In this document: positions 18,782-28,949 of the stretch, piece by piece | How positions within the stretch are numbered: position 1 is the stretch's first letter | Layout: each line of letters begins with the position of its first letter | NCBI GenBank assembly: GCA_947454525.1 | Contig: CANGJM010000003.1 | Coordinates: 124,001-188,000 of the forward strand | Length of the DNA stretch: 64,000 nucleotides | Direction of reading: 5' to 3' | Source: Flavobacteriales bacterium | GTDB taxonomy: Bacteria; Bacteroidota; Bacteroidia; Flavobacteriales_D; Crocinitomicaceae | The notes under the pieces: generated by a model | The model's input: the letters and a program-made list of their open reading frames with translations, nothing else | Told to the model about the DNA's origin: nothing | The model's database searches: none | Program-made: the position numbers and the translations under genes

Positions 18782-19276
18782 ATGCAAATCATCCTGAATC
18801 ACCAGCAAATTGAACAAAAAATCATCCGAATCGGACACCAGCTTATGGAGAATTGTTTCGAGGAAGAGCGAATTTTCATTGGTGGAATTGCTGGAAACGG
18901 AAGCATCATCGCTCATAAATTAGCACAGATCATTCGTGAAAATAGCTCAATTGAAGTGATTTGCTTTGACATCATCGTGAACAAAGATGAACCGTGGAGT
19001 GAAGCAATTCAATTGTCAATCGATGAAAAGGAATTGAAGAAAGGATTCATTATTCTGGTTGATGATGTCATCAACTCCGGAAAAACGATGCAGTACGCAT
19101 TGATGAAGTTTTTAGAGCAAGCGACAAAAGCCATTAAAACAGTTGCACTCGTGGATCGTCAACACCGACGATACCCCATTAAAACAGATTTTGCAGGACT
19201 TGGTCTTTCAACGACTTTGAAGAATCACGTCGAAGTAGACTTAAACGAAAGTGATTCAAAAGCTTATTTGCATTAA
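18782..19276 (+). CDS. Phosphoribosyltransferase family protein (PyrR-like)
   Basis: PRPP-binding motif ILVDDVINSGKTM; VDRQHRRYPIKTDFAG. Confidence 0.85.
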   Translation: MQIILNHQQIEQKIIRIGHQLMENCFEEERIFIGGIAGNGSIIAHKLAQIIRENSSIEVICFDIIVNKDEPWSEAIQLSIDEKELKKGFIILVDDVINSGKTMQYALMKFLEQATKAIKTVALVDRQHRRYPIKTDFAGLGLSTTLKNHVEVDLNESDSKAYLH

Positions 19277-19277
19277 G

Positions 19278-20090
19278 ATGAAGAAAGTTACCGAATCGAG
19301 CTCGCATTACCAGGATTTAGATAAAATGTCCACATTGGACTTATTACAAAATATTAATCGGGAAGATCAAACCGTTGCACTTTCCGTTGAAAAAGAAATT
19401 CCAGCCATTGAAGCCTTTGTGAACGCATGCAGCGAACGAATGGCTCAAGGTGGAAGGTTATTCTACATTGGCGCTGGTACCAGCGGTCGCTTGGGAATCG
19501 TTGACGCCAGTGAATGTCCACCAACCTTTGGCATCGATCATGGAATTGTGGTTGGACTCATTGCTGGAGGTGATGCCGCGATTCGTAAGGCAGTCGAATT
19601 TGCCGAAGATGACCGAAATCAAGCGTGGATCGATTTGGAACAATACAGCATGACAGAACGTGACACGGTTGTTGGAATCGCCGCAAGCGGAAGCACGCCG
19701 TATGTCCTTGGTGGAATTGAAAAAGCGAAGGAGCACGGACTATTAACCGCAGGAATTTCCTGTAATCCGGATTCTCCACTTGCTGCGGCAGTGGAATTCC
19801 CGATTGCACCCGTTGTCGGACCCGAATTCGTAACAGGAAGTACGCGCATGAAATCCGGAACTGCACAGAAATTGGTCTTGAACATGATTTCTACTAGTTT
19901 AATGATCAAACTAGGAAGAGTCAAAGGAAATAAAATGGTGGACATGCAATTAAGCAACCACAAATTGGTCGATCGTGGCGCGCGCATGGTCGCAGAAGAA
20001 ACCGGAGTTTCCATACCGGAAGCACAAGCACTTTTATTGGAACACGGCTCCGTTCGAAAAGCAGTAGATTATTTTAAGCAGATAAAATGA
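19278..20090 (+). CDS. murQ: N-acetylmuramic acid 6-phosphate etherase
   Basis: SIS domain: GRLFYIGAGTSGRLGIVDASECPPTFG, VTGSTRMKSGTAQKLVLNMIST. Confidence 0.97.
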   Translation: MKKVTESSSHYQDLDKMSTLDLLQNINREDQTVALSVEKEIPAIEAFVNACSERMAQGGRLFYIGAGTSGRLGIVDASECPPTFGIDHGIVVGLIAGGDAAIRKAVEFAEDDRNQAWIDLEQYSMTERDTVVGIAASGSTPYVLGGIEKAKEHGLLTAGISCNPDSPLAAAVEFPIAPVVGPEFVTGSTRMKSGTAQKLVLNMISTSLMIKLGRVKGNKMVDMQLSNHKLVDRGARMVAEETGVSIPEAQALLLEHGSVRKAVDYFKQIK

Positions 20091-21133
20091 GTGAATTTGA
20101 TCCAAATGGCGTAGGAATCGCTAACGGTAATATTTTTGGATTTCCTTATACGGAATCAGAAGCGAACATTGTGATTGTTCCCATTCCCTGGGACGCCACC
20201 GCTTCCTATGGAAAAGGAACGAGTGATGGTCCAGAAGCGATTTTAGAAGCATCAACACAACTTGATTTTTTCCATCCAGATTTGGACCGCGCTTACGATA
20301 CAAAAGTGTACATGTCGCCCATTTCGCAAGAATGGAAAGAAATCAACGCGCATTGTTGCGAACAAGGACTCGAATACATTCAGTACTTGGAATCCAACGG
20401 CGAAGAAAAAGCCTTATTGAAATATCAGTCCGTTTTAGATGAAATCAATAGTGCACATCAGGCATTACGAAGCAATTTAAAAGAACGTTGTTTGGAAATC
20501 TTGGCTCAAGGTAAAATTCCAGCAGTGTTAGGAGGTGAACACTCTACTCCACTTGGATTAATGGAAGCCTTAAACGAAACGTATGAAGACTTCGGGATTC
20601 TACAAATCGATGCGCATGCAGACCTTCGCGATGCGTATGAAGGATTTTCGCAATCCCATGCAAGCATCATGTTTAATGTCCTTCAACACGCGGAACACAT
20701 GTCCAAACTGGTACAAGTTGGTATTCGCGATGTTTCCGAACGAGAAGTGTTTTTAAGCCGTGATTCCGATCGCGTTCAAACATTCTACGATTGGAACATT
20801 AAGAACGAACAATACGCTGGGAAAACATGGGCGAATCAAGTGGAAGAAATGATACAGCATCTTCCAATGAACGTTTATGTTTCCTTTGACATTGACGGGT
20901 TAAAACCAGAATTGTGTCCACACACCGGAACACCAGTTGCAGGTGGATTTGAACTGCAAGAAATTAGCTATTTGTTATTTGCACTAGTCAATTCAGGAAG
21001 AAAAATCATTGGATTTGACTTAAACGAAGTCGCACCAGGATCAGAAGGTGATTGGGATGCGAATGTAGGAGCAAGAGCGCTTTGGCAATTGGTTTGTGCG
21101 TGCGAAAAATCAAGAAGAAATCAGTTAGTATAA
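20087..21133 (+). CDS. Ureohydrolase (arginase/agmatinase/formimidoylglutamase) family protein
   Basis: LGGEHSTPLG, QIDAHADLR, SFDIDGLKP metal-binding motifs; overlaps murQ stop. Confidence 0.9.
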   Translation: MSEFDPNGVGIANGNIFGFPYTESEANIVIVPIPWDATASYGKGTSDGPEAILEASTQLDFFHPDLDRAYDTKVYMSPISQEWKEINAHCCEQGLEYIQYLESNGEEKALLKYQSVLDEINSAHQALRSNLKERCLEILAQGKIPAVLGGEHSTPLGLMEALNETYEDFGILQIDAHADLRDAYEGFSQSHASIMFNVLQHAEHMSKLVQVGIRDVSEREVFLSRDSDRVQTFYDWNIKNEQYAGKTWANQVEEMIQHLPMNVYVSFDIDGLKPELCPHTGTPVAGGFELQEISYLLFALVNSGRKIIGFDLNEVAPGSEGDWDANVGARALWQLVCACEKSRRNQLV

Positions 21134-21642
21134 TGGATCAATTCAAGCAATACGGAATCATCACGTTGATAGGCATTGCCTTATTTGGTGGAATGTACAG
21201 TATTATTCAATTGATGGAATGGCAATTTTTTCCTTATTTGCAAATCGCCATTTTGAGTGTGCTGACCTTATTGATTGGACTCATTCACTACGTTCACAAG
21301 GATAAATCTTCCACAACGTTTCTTGTTGCGACCTGGGCATTTGTTGGCTTTGAATGGTTGGTTTGTTTGATTCTTTTCAATCAACCAGCACTATTAATGG
21401 ACTACATTCAATTGATTTTCTTACCACTTCTTTATTTTATTTACGTGGCGCTATGGCAATTAACCTTGTCTCGAAGTGAACAGGTTCAAAAAAGAGCAAG
21501 AATTCTTTTTTACTTATTGATTCCAAGTACTTTAACCTTCTTCATTTCTCCAAATACGTGGAGCGCAGGAGGAATGGAACTGTTGTTTCTACTGTTTATT
21601 GGACAAATACTGTTTAGCAAAACTATTTCTTCGGAGCAATAA
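21133..21642 (+). CDS. Hypothetical multi-pass membrane protein
   Basis: Start trimmed to MDQFKQYG; overlaps upstream stop by one base; several TM segments. Confidence 0.6.
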   Translation: MDQFKQYGIITLIGIALFGGMYSIIQLMEWQFFPYLQIAILSVLTLLIGLIHYVHKDKSSTTFLVATWAFVGFEWLVCLILFNQPALLMDYIQLIFLPLLYFIYVALWQLTLSRSEQVQKRARILFYLLIPSTLTFFISPNTWSAGGMELLFLLFIGQILFSKTISSEQ

Positions 21643-22507
21643 AGGTTCCGTATCCCACAATTCGGGGTTTCCAATAGGCAGAAGTTTCGATTTCGACGAT
21701 GGAAATACCTTTGGAACTACTGGCATGAATCATCGTTTTCGCTTGTCCTTTTTCGTTAATGAGGATTCCCACATGATTCACCTCTCCCCCGTTCGAAAAG
21801 AATACCATGTCACCAATTTGAGCTTCATCCTCGCTTAATTTCACACTCGCCTCAAACTGATCTGCCGCTCTTCTGGGAATGTTTTCGCCATATTGCTGCA
21901 ACACAAAACTCGTGAATCCACTGCAATCGAATCCACTTGGATCTATTCCCGCGGACACATACGGAACACCTAATTGTTTTTTAGCGATGTCAATCAGTTC
22001 ATTTCGTTCTTTCAATTCCGGTCGATTCGAAACAAAAACATTTCCTTTGTTGCCATCAACTTCAATCAAGGGTAAATCCGCGAAAAACAAATTGACAAAC
22101 TTTTGCCATTTCGCTTTATCAAACGATGAACTTTGTTTCCCGATGGCCATCCATGAATCCAAGTCCTTTTTCAAAAAACTTAATTCCGAAATATGTGCTT
22201 TAATGATGATTTGTCCCTTTGCCGAAGTTCTCAACTCCGCTAACAGGCTTAAGGCATCCTCAATGTTTGACTGATGACGCTTGTACCAATGTTCATCCTG
22301 CGCTAGTTGCAGCGTGGAAATCGCTCGGTAGTATCCAGGAAGTTTTGAAAAGTCGTATTCAGGTTTATCTAGTAAACGTGCAGATTTTCGATAGACCAAT
22401 TTGTAATATCCTTGGTCGTACAGCATTTCCAAATGATCAATTGCGGGATTTTGAGCAAGAACATGCGTGCTCAAAAAGAGTAAAACAAGGCCAAAAATGC
22501 GATTCAT
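21623..22507 (-). CDS. Secreted NlpC/P60 (C40) family peptidase
   Basis: Signal peptide; DPSGFDCSGFTSFVLQQYG, GDMVFFSNGGEVNHVGILI catalytic Cys/His motifs. Confidence 0.9.
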   Translation of the reverse strand: MNRIFGLVLLFLSTHVLAQNPAIDHLEMLYDQGYYKLVYRKSARLLDKPEYDFSKLPGYYRAISTLQLAQDEHWYKRHQSNIEDALSLLAELRTSAKGQIIIKAHISELSFLKKDLDSWMAIGKQSSSFDKAKWQKFVNLFFADLPLIEVDGNKGNVFVSNRPELKERNELIDIAKKQLGVPYVSAGIDPSGFDCSGFTSFVLQQYGENIPRRAADQFEASVKLSEDEAQIGDMVFFSNGGEVNHVGILINEKGQAKTMIHASSSKGISIVEIETSAYWKPRIVGYGTFIAPKK

Positions 22508-22509
22508 GA

Positions 22510-23604
22510 CTAGTTCGTGTAGATTTTCCCTTCAGAGAAAACAATGGATGTTTTGTTGAATAATTTCACTAGAACCTTATTGCCATAAATTTCAAATTCC
22601 GCATCACGCATATTTGTAATTTCCTGAACTTTACCGTTAACCAGTGCACTCACACCACCTAGGATATTGCGAAAAACAAAGGTGTTGTTCTTCAAAAGGT
22701 ATTCCCCAGGGAAATAGGTCGCCACCTCTATTTTTTCATTGTTTGAATAAGCAAAAAGGTAACTGTTTTCACTCCAAACAGTCATGTCATCTTTCACATC
22801 CCAGAACGTTGTAGAGAAATTTGACAAGGCAATCTTCTCCCCGTTTTTATACATCCACAAATTTCCATTCAAATCCTCGTACACAATAAATCCTCTTCCC
22901 GACTTGTACTTTTTAATTGGAGAAGATTCTATTTCCATAAATTCACCTTTATCGAACATCATGAAAGACTGGGTATATGGATCTTTAAAACAAAAGACAT
23001 CTGTTCCGATGTTAAACTCTACAGGTTCTTCGTTGTACGTTGCAATTTCATAGGTTTTTCCTTGCCAAAAGCAAAAATACGTATCGCTGTTATCCTTGTA
23101 AACGGCAATATTTTCTCCCACCGCAGCAGGCATGCTCAGTCCATTTGTCATGGTGACCAACGGCAGCATTTGTTTGTTCCAATAAACATTCAAGGATTGG
23201 TAACGCGTATCTTCATAAACGATGATGCTGTCTTTCACGATGAATCCTCGTCCGAAATTCGTTAACGGCGTGTATTTACCGGCATCCCACATGCGAAGTC
23301 CATTTGCGATTTTGTATCCCACCAGGTGATCTGAAACTTGGTATTCAACATTCAATGCCGTTACATCTTTGCGTTCGATTCCGTCATAAATACGCATGTT
23401 TCCACGTGTATCGATATACGCAACAACATCATCACCAGCTTTGTAACTTAAAATCGGTTGAATTTCAATTGGACGAAAAAATCCCTCTTGAAAATTCACA
23501 AAGAAATTATTGAAGTCCATTGTTGGTGTGATCAGTTGTCCATGAACAAATGATGAAATGAGAAAAGTAAATCCCAAGAAAATTTTTGTAGGTAAAAATC
23601 GCAT
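22510..23604 (-). CDS. Hypothetical secreted protein, repeated beta-strand (propeller-like) architecture
   Basis: Signal peptide; repeated short YxD/N.G.xxxY units. Confidence 0.6.
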   Translation of the reverse strand: MRFLPTKIFLGFTFLISSFVHGQLITPTMDFNNFFVNFQEGFFRPIEIQPILSYKAGDDVVAYIDTRGNMRIYDGIERKDVTALNVEYQVSDHLVGYKIANGLRMWDAGKYTPLTNFGRGFIVKDSIIVYEDTRYQSLNVYWNKQMLPLVTMTNGLSMPAAVGENIAVYKDNSDTYFCFWQGKTYEIATYNEEPVEFNIGTDVFCFKDPYTQSFMMFDKGEFMEIESSPIKKYKSGRGFIVYEDLNGNLWMYKNGEKIALSNFSTTFWDVKDDMTVWSENSYLFAYSNNEKIEVATYFPGEYLLKNNTFVFRNILGGVSALVNGKVQEITNMRDAEFEIYGNKVLVKLFNKTSIVFSEGKIYTN

Positions 23605-23725
23605 GAGTCAAATTTAACCAATTTTTAGGCCAAATCGACTCCTTTTTTCAAAAGAGGAAAATTCCAAGCGGATTTTTTAGCAAACATCAAATTTCTGAAC
23701 TACATTCGTGTTCCAAATTTTGAAA

Positions 23726-25192
23726 ATGAAAAAGTTAGTATTAATCGGATGTTTTTCTGCGTTCAGCTTCCTAAGTGTTGGACAAAAGAAAATTGACTAC
23801 ATCTCCTATGATTTACCGAATGGTTTACATGTAATCATTCACGAAGAGCACGCCACACCAATCATTGCGGTTTCCGTATTGTATCATGTTGGCTCCAAAA
23901 ACGAAAACAACGATCGAACTGGATTTGCCCATTTCTTTGAACATTTATTGTTTGAAGGATCAGCAAACATTGGTCGTGGAGAGTACAGTGAATTGGTAGA
24001 GAAAAATGGTGGAACATTGAACGCCAATACTTCTCAGGACCGCACGTATTACTACGAGATCCTTCCTTCCAACCAATTAGAACTTGGATTGTGGTTAGAA
24101 AGTGAGCGCATGCTTCACGCGAAAGTGGACATCAAAGGAATCGAAACACAAAGAAGCGTTGTAAAAGAAGAAAAAAGACAACGTGTGGACAATCAACCAT
24201 ACGGATCTTTCTTTACGGAAATGTTTAAACGCGTTTTCACCACTCACCCGTACAACTGGGCACCGATTGGAAGCATGGATCACCTAGATGCTGCGCAAGA
24301 AGAAGATTACGTGAATTTTTACAAAAATTACTACGTTCCTTCCAATGCTACGTTATCCATTGCAGGTGATTTAGATGTCGCTCAAACAAAAGCATGGATT
24401 GACAAGTATTTTGCATCGATTCCAAAAGGACAAGCGATTAACTTGTACCGTGACTTTATCAATCAAACGGATGCTGATTTCGAAAAACGCTATGGCATTT
24501 CTAAAAGCAAATTTGATTCAAAAAACTTCATGACTTCTACAAGTCCAGAAGCAAAAAAGATGATTGCTTCTTACTTGGCGAAACCAATTGTCATCAACCG
24601 TACAGCGAAAGACAAAACAGTCTTGACAGGTGTGACCAAAGAAGTGATTTACGACAACATTCAACTTCCAGCGATTTTTATGGGATATAAATTCCCAGAA
24701 CAAACCAATCCAGATTCATACGCATTGGAAATGATGAACGAGGTTCTTTCTGGTGGAAGTTCTTCCCGTATCAACAAAATCATCGTGGAGAAAAAAGAAA
24801 TGGCTCAATTCGCGTTTTCTTTCAACTACGGATTAGAAGATGCTGGAATTGGAATCATGGCTGCCATCGCAGCGAAAGATGTCAACTTGGATGATATTCA
24901 AAAAGAATTCGATGAGCAAATTCGTTTAATGCAAACGGAATTAATCTCCGAAGAAGAATTCCAAAAAGCACGAAACAAATTCGAGAACGATTTAGTTTCT
25001 GCGAATTCGTCCATTGCTGGAATTGCAGAAAACCTAGCTGATAATTTTGTGTATTACGGTGATGCAAATCGTGTGAATACACTCCTAGACAATTACATGA
25101 AAGTAACCCGCGAAGACATTCAACGTGTTGCTTTGAAATACTTAACGCAAGATGCACGTGTCATCTTACATTACTTACCAAAAGAAAAATAA
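23726..25192 (+). CDS. M16 family zinc metallopeptidase (catalytic-type subunit)
   Basis: Zinc motif HFFEHLLFEGSAN (HxxEH), NENNDRTGFAH; signal peptide MKKLVLIGCFSAFSFLSVGQ. Confidence 0.93.
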   Translation: MKKLVLIGCFSAFSFLSVGQKKIDYISYDLPNGLHVIIHEEHATPIIAVSVLYHVGSKNENNDRTGFAHFFEHLLFEGSANIGRGEYSELVEKNGGTLNANTSQDRTYYYEILPSNQLELGLWLESERMLHAKVDIKGIETQRSVVKEEKRQRVDNQPYGSFFTEMFKRVFTTHPYNWAPIGSMDHLDAAQEEDYVNFYKNYYVPSNATLSIAGDLDVAQTKAWIDKYFASIPKGQAINLYRDFINQTDADFEKRYGISKSKFDSKNFMTSTSPEAKKMIASYLAKPIVINRTAKDKTVLTGVTKEVIYDNIQLPAIFMGYKFPEQTNPDSYALEMMNEVLSGGSSSRINKIIVEKKEMAQFAFSFNYGLEDAGIGIMAAIAAKDVNLDDIQKEFDEQIRLMQTELISEEEFQKARNKFENDLVSANSSIAGIAENLADNFVYYGDANRVNTLLDNYMKVTREDIQRVALKYLTQDARVILHYLPKEK

Positions 25193-25203
25193 TCGACTGA
25201 ATC

Positions 25204-27285
25204 ATGAAAAAGATATTCACACTTTGCTTTCTAGCGTTAGGTACTTGGACAACAGCTCAAGTAGATCGCTCGGTTATGCCTGCTCCAACGCAAGCAAAAA
25301 AAATCAACATCAAAGACTCCGAAGTTTTCACGACAGCAAATGGCATTACAGTCATTCTATCTGAAAACCATAAATTACCAAGAGTTTCATTTGACTTAAA
25401 CATGGGTTCTGATCCACGTTTGGAAGGAACGAAGGCTGGACTTGCTGACATGGCAGGTTCATTAATTATGTCCGGAACGAAAAACAGAACAAAGGATCAA
25501 TTAGATCAAGAAATTGATTTTATTGGTGCTTCTCTCGGAGCGGACAAATCATCAATTTCCCTGTCTTGTTTAACGAAGCACATGGACAAAGGATTAACTT
25601 TAATGTCCGATGTACTGTTCAATGCGAATTTCCCACAATCGGAATTCGAGCGAATTAAAAAACAAAATGTTTCGAGTTTAATGTCTGCGAAATCTGATGC
25701 AGGTACCATGGCTCAAAACGCTACAGTTAAAATCAACTTCCCAAATCATCCATTTAGCGATGTGATGTCTGAGGAAACATTGAACAACATCACCAGAGAA
25801 GATGTGGTTTCTTTTTACTCCGCAAACTTCACACCGACGGGAAGTTATTTGGTTGTTGTTGGAGACATTACGCGTCAACAAACCGAAGCAATGGTGAACG
25901 CTTATTTTGGTAAGTGGACAGGTGGACCAGTATTTACAGAGCAACCAAATGCAGGAAGTTACACAAAAGGAAATCGCGTTGTATTCGTGAAAAAACCAGG
26001 CGCTGTTCAATCGGTAGTGTACGTAACCTTTCCAATTGACATGAAAACAGGTGACAAAAATCAATTGCCATTAACCGTATTAAACGGAATTCTTGGTGGT
26101 GGTGGATTTGGAACGCGTTTGATGCAAAACCTACGTGAGGACAAAGCTTACACATACGGATGTTACTCTAGCTTAAACATTACTGAAGATGGTTCATGGA
26201 TGTCCGCAGGTGGAAATTTCCAAAATGCGGTAACGGATTCTGCAATCGAGCAAATTTTGTTGGAATTCCAAAAAATCACGAATGAATACGTGAAAGACGA
26301 GGAATTGAACCTGACAAAAACAAACATGGCAGGTGGATTTGCCCGTTCATTGGAGCGCCCACAAACCATCGCTCGTTTTGCCTTGAACATCATCAAAAAC
26401 AACCTTCCGAAGGATTATTACCAAACGTACTTACAACGTTTAGAAAGTGTTTCCAAAGAGGATGTTCTTCAAATGGCACAGCAATACTTCACCGCTAAAA
26501 ACTGCAACATCATTGTAGTTGGAAACGAGGAGGTATTTGAGAAATTAAAACGTTTCGATGCTGATGGTAAAATTGAAGTGTTAGATCCATTTGGTAATGT
26601 CATGAAGGATACAAAACCGGCTGACATCACTGCTGCTCAATTAATCGATAATTATGTTTTCGCCTTGACAGGAACAACCTCTCAAAAAGCTGCTGCGAAA
26701 AAGTTGAAAGCGATTAAAAACTTCGAGCGTGTGTATGAATTGAAAGGAGATCAAATTCCATTTGCATTGAAATCAACAGAGATTTTTATTGCTCCAACTA
26801 CAGAGGGACAAAAACTAGAAGGACAAGGAATGGTTTTCCAAAAATCATTCTACGATGGAAAAGCAGGATTTACCTTCAACATGCAAACTGGAAAAACGGA
26901 ATTGACGGCAGAGGAATTAACTTCTAAAGCGAAGTCAAACGGAATCATTCCAGAAATGAACTATGTGAAAAACGGTTTGGCTCACGAGTTGGTAGGCATC
27001 GAGAACATGAATGGTGTTGAATACTACGTATTGAAAACCGTTGATGGGAAAAATGAATCGTACGATTACTTCAATAAAACGACGTTCATGAAAGAAAAAA
27101 CCATCAACGTGATGACACGCGATGGAGAAACGATGGAATCTACCATTACATTTGGTGATTTCAAAGAAGTGAACGGAATGAAATTTGCGCATTCCATTAC
27201 CCAAGCTGTTGGACCAATGGTATTATCGGGAACGGTAACATCTATCACGGTGAACGGGAAAATCGATATGAAAGTGTTCGAATAA
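25204..27285 (+). CDS. M16 family peptidase-like protein (no HxxEH) with C-terminal LolA-like extension
   Basis: Position equivalent to the zinc motif reads AGLADMAGSLIMSGT; conserved GGGGFGTRLMQNLREDKAYTYG; C-terminal ~200 aa strand-rich. Confidence 0.85.
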   Translation: MKKIFTLCFLALGTWTTAQVDRSVMPAPTQAKKINIKDSEVFTTANGITVILSENHKLPRVSFDLNMGSDPRLEGTKAGLADMAGSLIMSGTKNRTKDQLDQEIDFIGASLGADKSSISLSCLTKHMDKGLTLMSDVLFNANFPQSEFERIKKQNVSSLMSAKSDAGTMAQNATVKINFPNHPFSDVMSEETLNNITREDVVSFYSANFTPTGSYLVVVGDITRQQTEAMVNAYFGKWTGGPVFTEQPNAGSYTKGNRVVFVKKPGAVQSVVYVTFPIDMKTGDKNQLPLTVLNGILGGGGFGTRLMQNLREDKAYTYGCYSSLNITEDGSWMSAGGNFQNAVTDSAIEQILLEFQKITNEYVKDEELNLTKTNMAGGFARSLERPQTIARFALNIIKNNLPKDYYQTYLQRLESVSKEDVLQMAQQYFTAKNCNIIVVGNEEVFEKLKRFDADGKIEVLDPFGNVMKDTKPADITAAQLIDNYVFALTGTTSQKAAAKKLKAIKNFERVYELKGDQIPFALKSTEIFIAPTTEGQKLEGQGMVFQKSFYDGKAGFTFNMQTGKTELTAEELTSKAKSNGIIPEMNYVKNGLAHELVGIENMNGVEYYVLKTVDGKNESYDYFNKTTFMKEKTINVMTRDGETMESTITFGDFKEVNGMKFAHSITQAVGPMVLSGTVTSITVNGKIDMKVFE

Positions 27286-27306
27286 TACGAAACCATCACA
27301 CGAAAT

Positions 27307-27342
27307 AAAACGCCATTCTTTACAAGGATGGCGTTTTTTTTT
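27307..27342 (+). terminator. Intrinsic terminator
   Basis: AAAACGCCAT / ATGGCGTTTT 10-bp stem, T9 tract. Confidence 0.88.
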
Positions 27343-27353
27343 ACCTTCGTAGC

Positions 27354-28919
27354 ATGAAGAAAATCCTATTCATCTGCCTACTATTCAACTACATTGGATT
27401 TCAAAGCATGGCACAGAACCAGCTCGTTTCAGAAGGAAACTACTTTGAAGGTGAGCCATACCTCGTGATGCACCCAACGAATTCGCAGCAGTTGGTTGCC
27501 GCGTGGATGGGATTTCAGTTCAACAATAAAGTCGTGATTAAAACTTCTGTATCGAACAACGGTGGAAGTACGTGGTCAACGCCCATCTGGCAAACGCACC
27601 TCTCTCCTAATTTCTCAAGCGCGGATGTGTCCTTGGCTTATGATCACTTGGGAAACTTGTTCATGTGTTACATCGATTACGACAACACGAACTTTAGCGA
27701 TGGAAATGTCCTTGTGCGCAAGTCTATCGACGGAGGAATTTCCTGGGGAAATCCGAGCATTGCTCTAGATATCAGCATGTGTCCAAATCAATTGTGCATC
27801 GATCGTCCGTGGATGGTCATCGACCAAACCTCAGGTCCAAATGCCGGGACCATTTACGTCACGAGCATGAACGCAAATCAACCAACGATGATTACGCCGC
27901 CTTACCATCCGTATATTTCCATTAGCACAGATGGCGGACAATCCTTTCAATCAGAACAATTAGATGCGGCAGGATTTCTTTCTGGGTCACTCATTCCGCA
28001 ACCAATGCCTTCACCGGTTGTCACTGCAGACGGACGATTCACCGCACTTTATCCAAGTTATCTAGCGAGTCAAAGTTTACTGCCACGCTTGATTCGAGCA
28101 CAATCAAACAACCAAGGTCAAACGTATACATACGATGTTGCCTATCAAGGACAGGGATTTGGGACCAGCAATACATTGGTGAAAGCCGGACCGCTGTTGA
28201 AAGCACATCCGAACAATCCCAATCAAATGAGTTATTTCTTTCTTAGTGACGACTTTGGAGAAACCGACATTGTATTCATCGAAACGACCAACGATGGACT
28301 TTCGTGGAGTGCTCCAGCACGCATTAATCAAGATCCTATCGGAAACGGAAAGATTCAAGATTTAATTTGGGCAGATTACGCAACAAATGGTGATTTAGCC
28401 GTTTGTTGGAGAGACCGAAGAAATGCGAATGGAACGGGATATGCTGTATCAAGTGAAATCTTCTGTACCGTTCGAAATGCCCCTTCCTCCGTTTGGATGA
28501 ACGATTTCTCTGTCAGTGATCAGGCTGTGGACCACCTTCCTGTTTTAGAGGATTCCGGAAACGATTTTATGAACGTAATCCTTGATAATGACACCCTAAA
28601 CGTGATTTGGGGTGATGTCCGCTCGGGAAGTTTGAAAATCTATTTTAGCAAACGAGGAATTTATGACACGACCAATCAGGTCTTCAGTTTGCCAGCACCA
28701 GAGCGAATGGTCTTTCCGAATCCCATAAGCGCTGACCTTTCCATCCCCATCGAGTTCATCGGTTCCGATTTTTATTTGATGACAGCGGAAGGTAAGTCCG
28801 TCCGTAATGGTAAAATTGAATCGTCTCAGCTCCATTTTGAATCAATCCCAACAGGAAGTTATCAATTACTGATCATTTCGCCAGAAAAACGGTATCAATA
28901 TCACCTCATCAAGCATTGA
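27354..28919 (+). CDS. Secreted sialidase-like/BNR-type propeller protein with T9SS sorting domain
   Basis: Signal peptide; SxDGGxTW-like repeats (SNNGGSTWSTP, SIDGGISWGNP, TNDGLSWSAP); C-terminal VFPNPISADLSIPIEF...GSYQLLI. Confidence 0.82.
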   Translation: MKKILFICLLFNYIGFQSMAQNQLVSEGNYFEGEPYLVMHPTNSQQLVAAWMGFQFNNKVVIKTSVSNNGGSTWSTPIWQTHLSPNFSSADVSLAYDHLGNLFMCYIDYDNTNFSDGNVLVRKSIDGGISWGNPSIALDISMCPNQLCIDRPWMVIDQTSGPNAGTIYVTSMNANQPTMITPPYHPYISISTDGGQSFQSEQLDAAGFLSGSLIPQPMPSPVVTADGRFTALYPSYLASQSLLPRLIRAQSNNQGQTYTYDVAYQGQGFGTSNTLVKAGPLLKAHPNNPNQMSYFFLSDDFGETDIVFIETTNDGLSWSAPARINQDPIGNGKIQDLIWADYATNGDLAVCWRDRRNANGTGYAVSSEIFCTVRNAPSSVWMNDFSVSDQAVDHLPVLEDSGNDFMNVILDNDTLNVIWGDVRSGSLKIYFSKRGIYDTTNQVFSLPAPERMVFPNPISADLSIPIEFIGSDFYLMTAEGKSVRNGKIESSQLHFESIPTGSYQLLIISPEKRYQYHLIKH

Positions 28920-28945
28920 CAATTAGAATTTAAACGGTATATTTG
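28916..28945 (+). promoter_or_regulatory. dnaX promoter
   Basis: TTG-N19-TATATTTG, exact fit to Bacteroidota -33/-7 consensus; 4 nt before the ATG. Confidence 0.75.
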
Positions 28946-28949
28946 TTCC

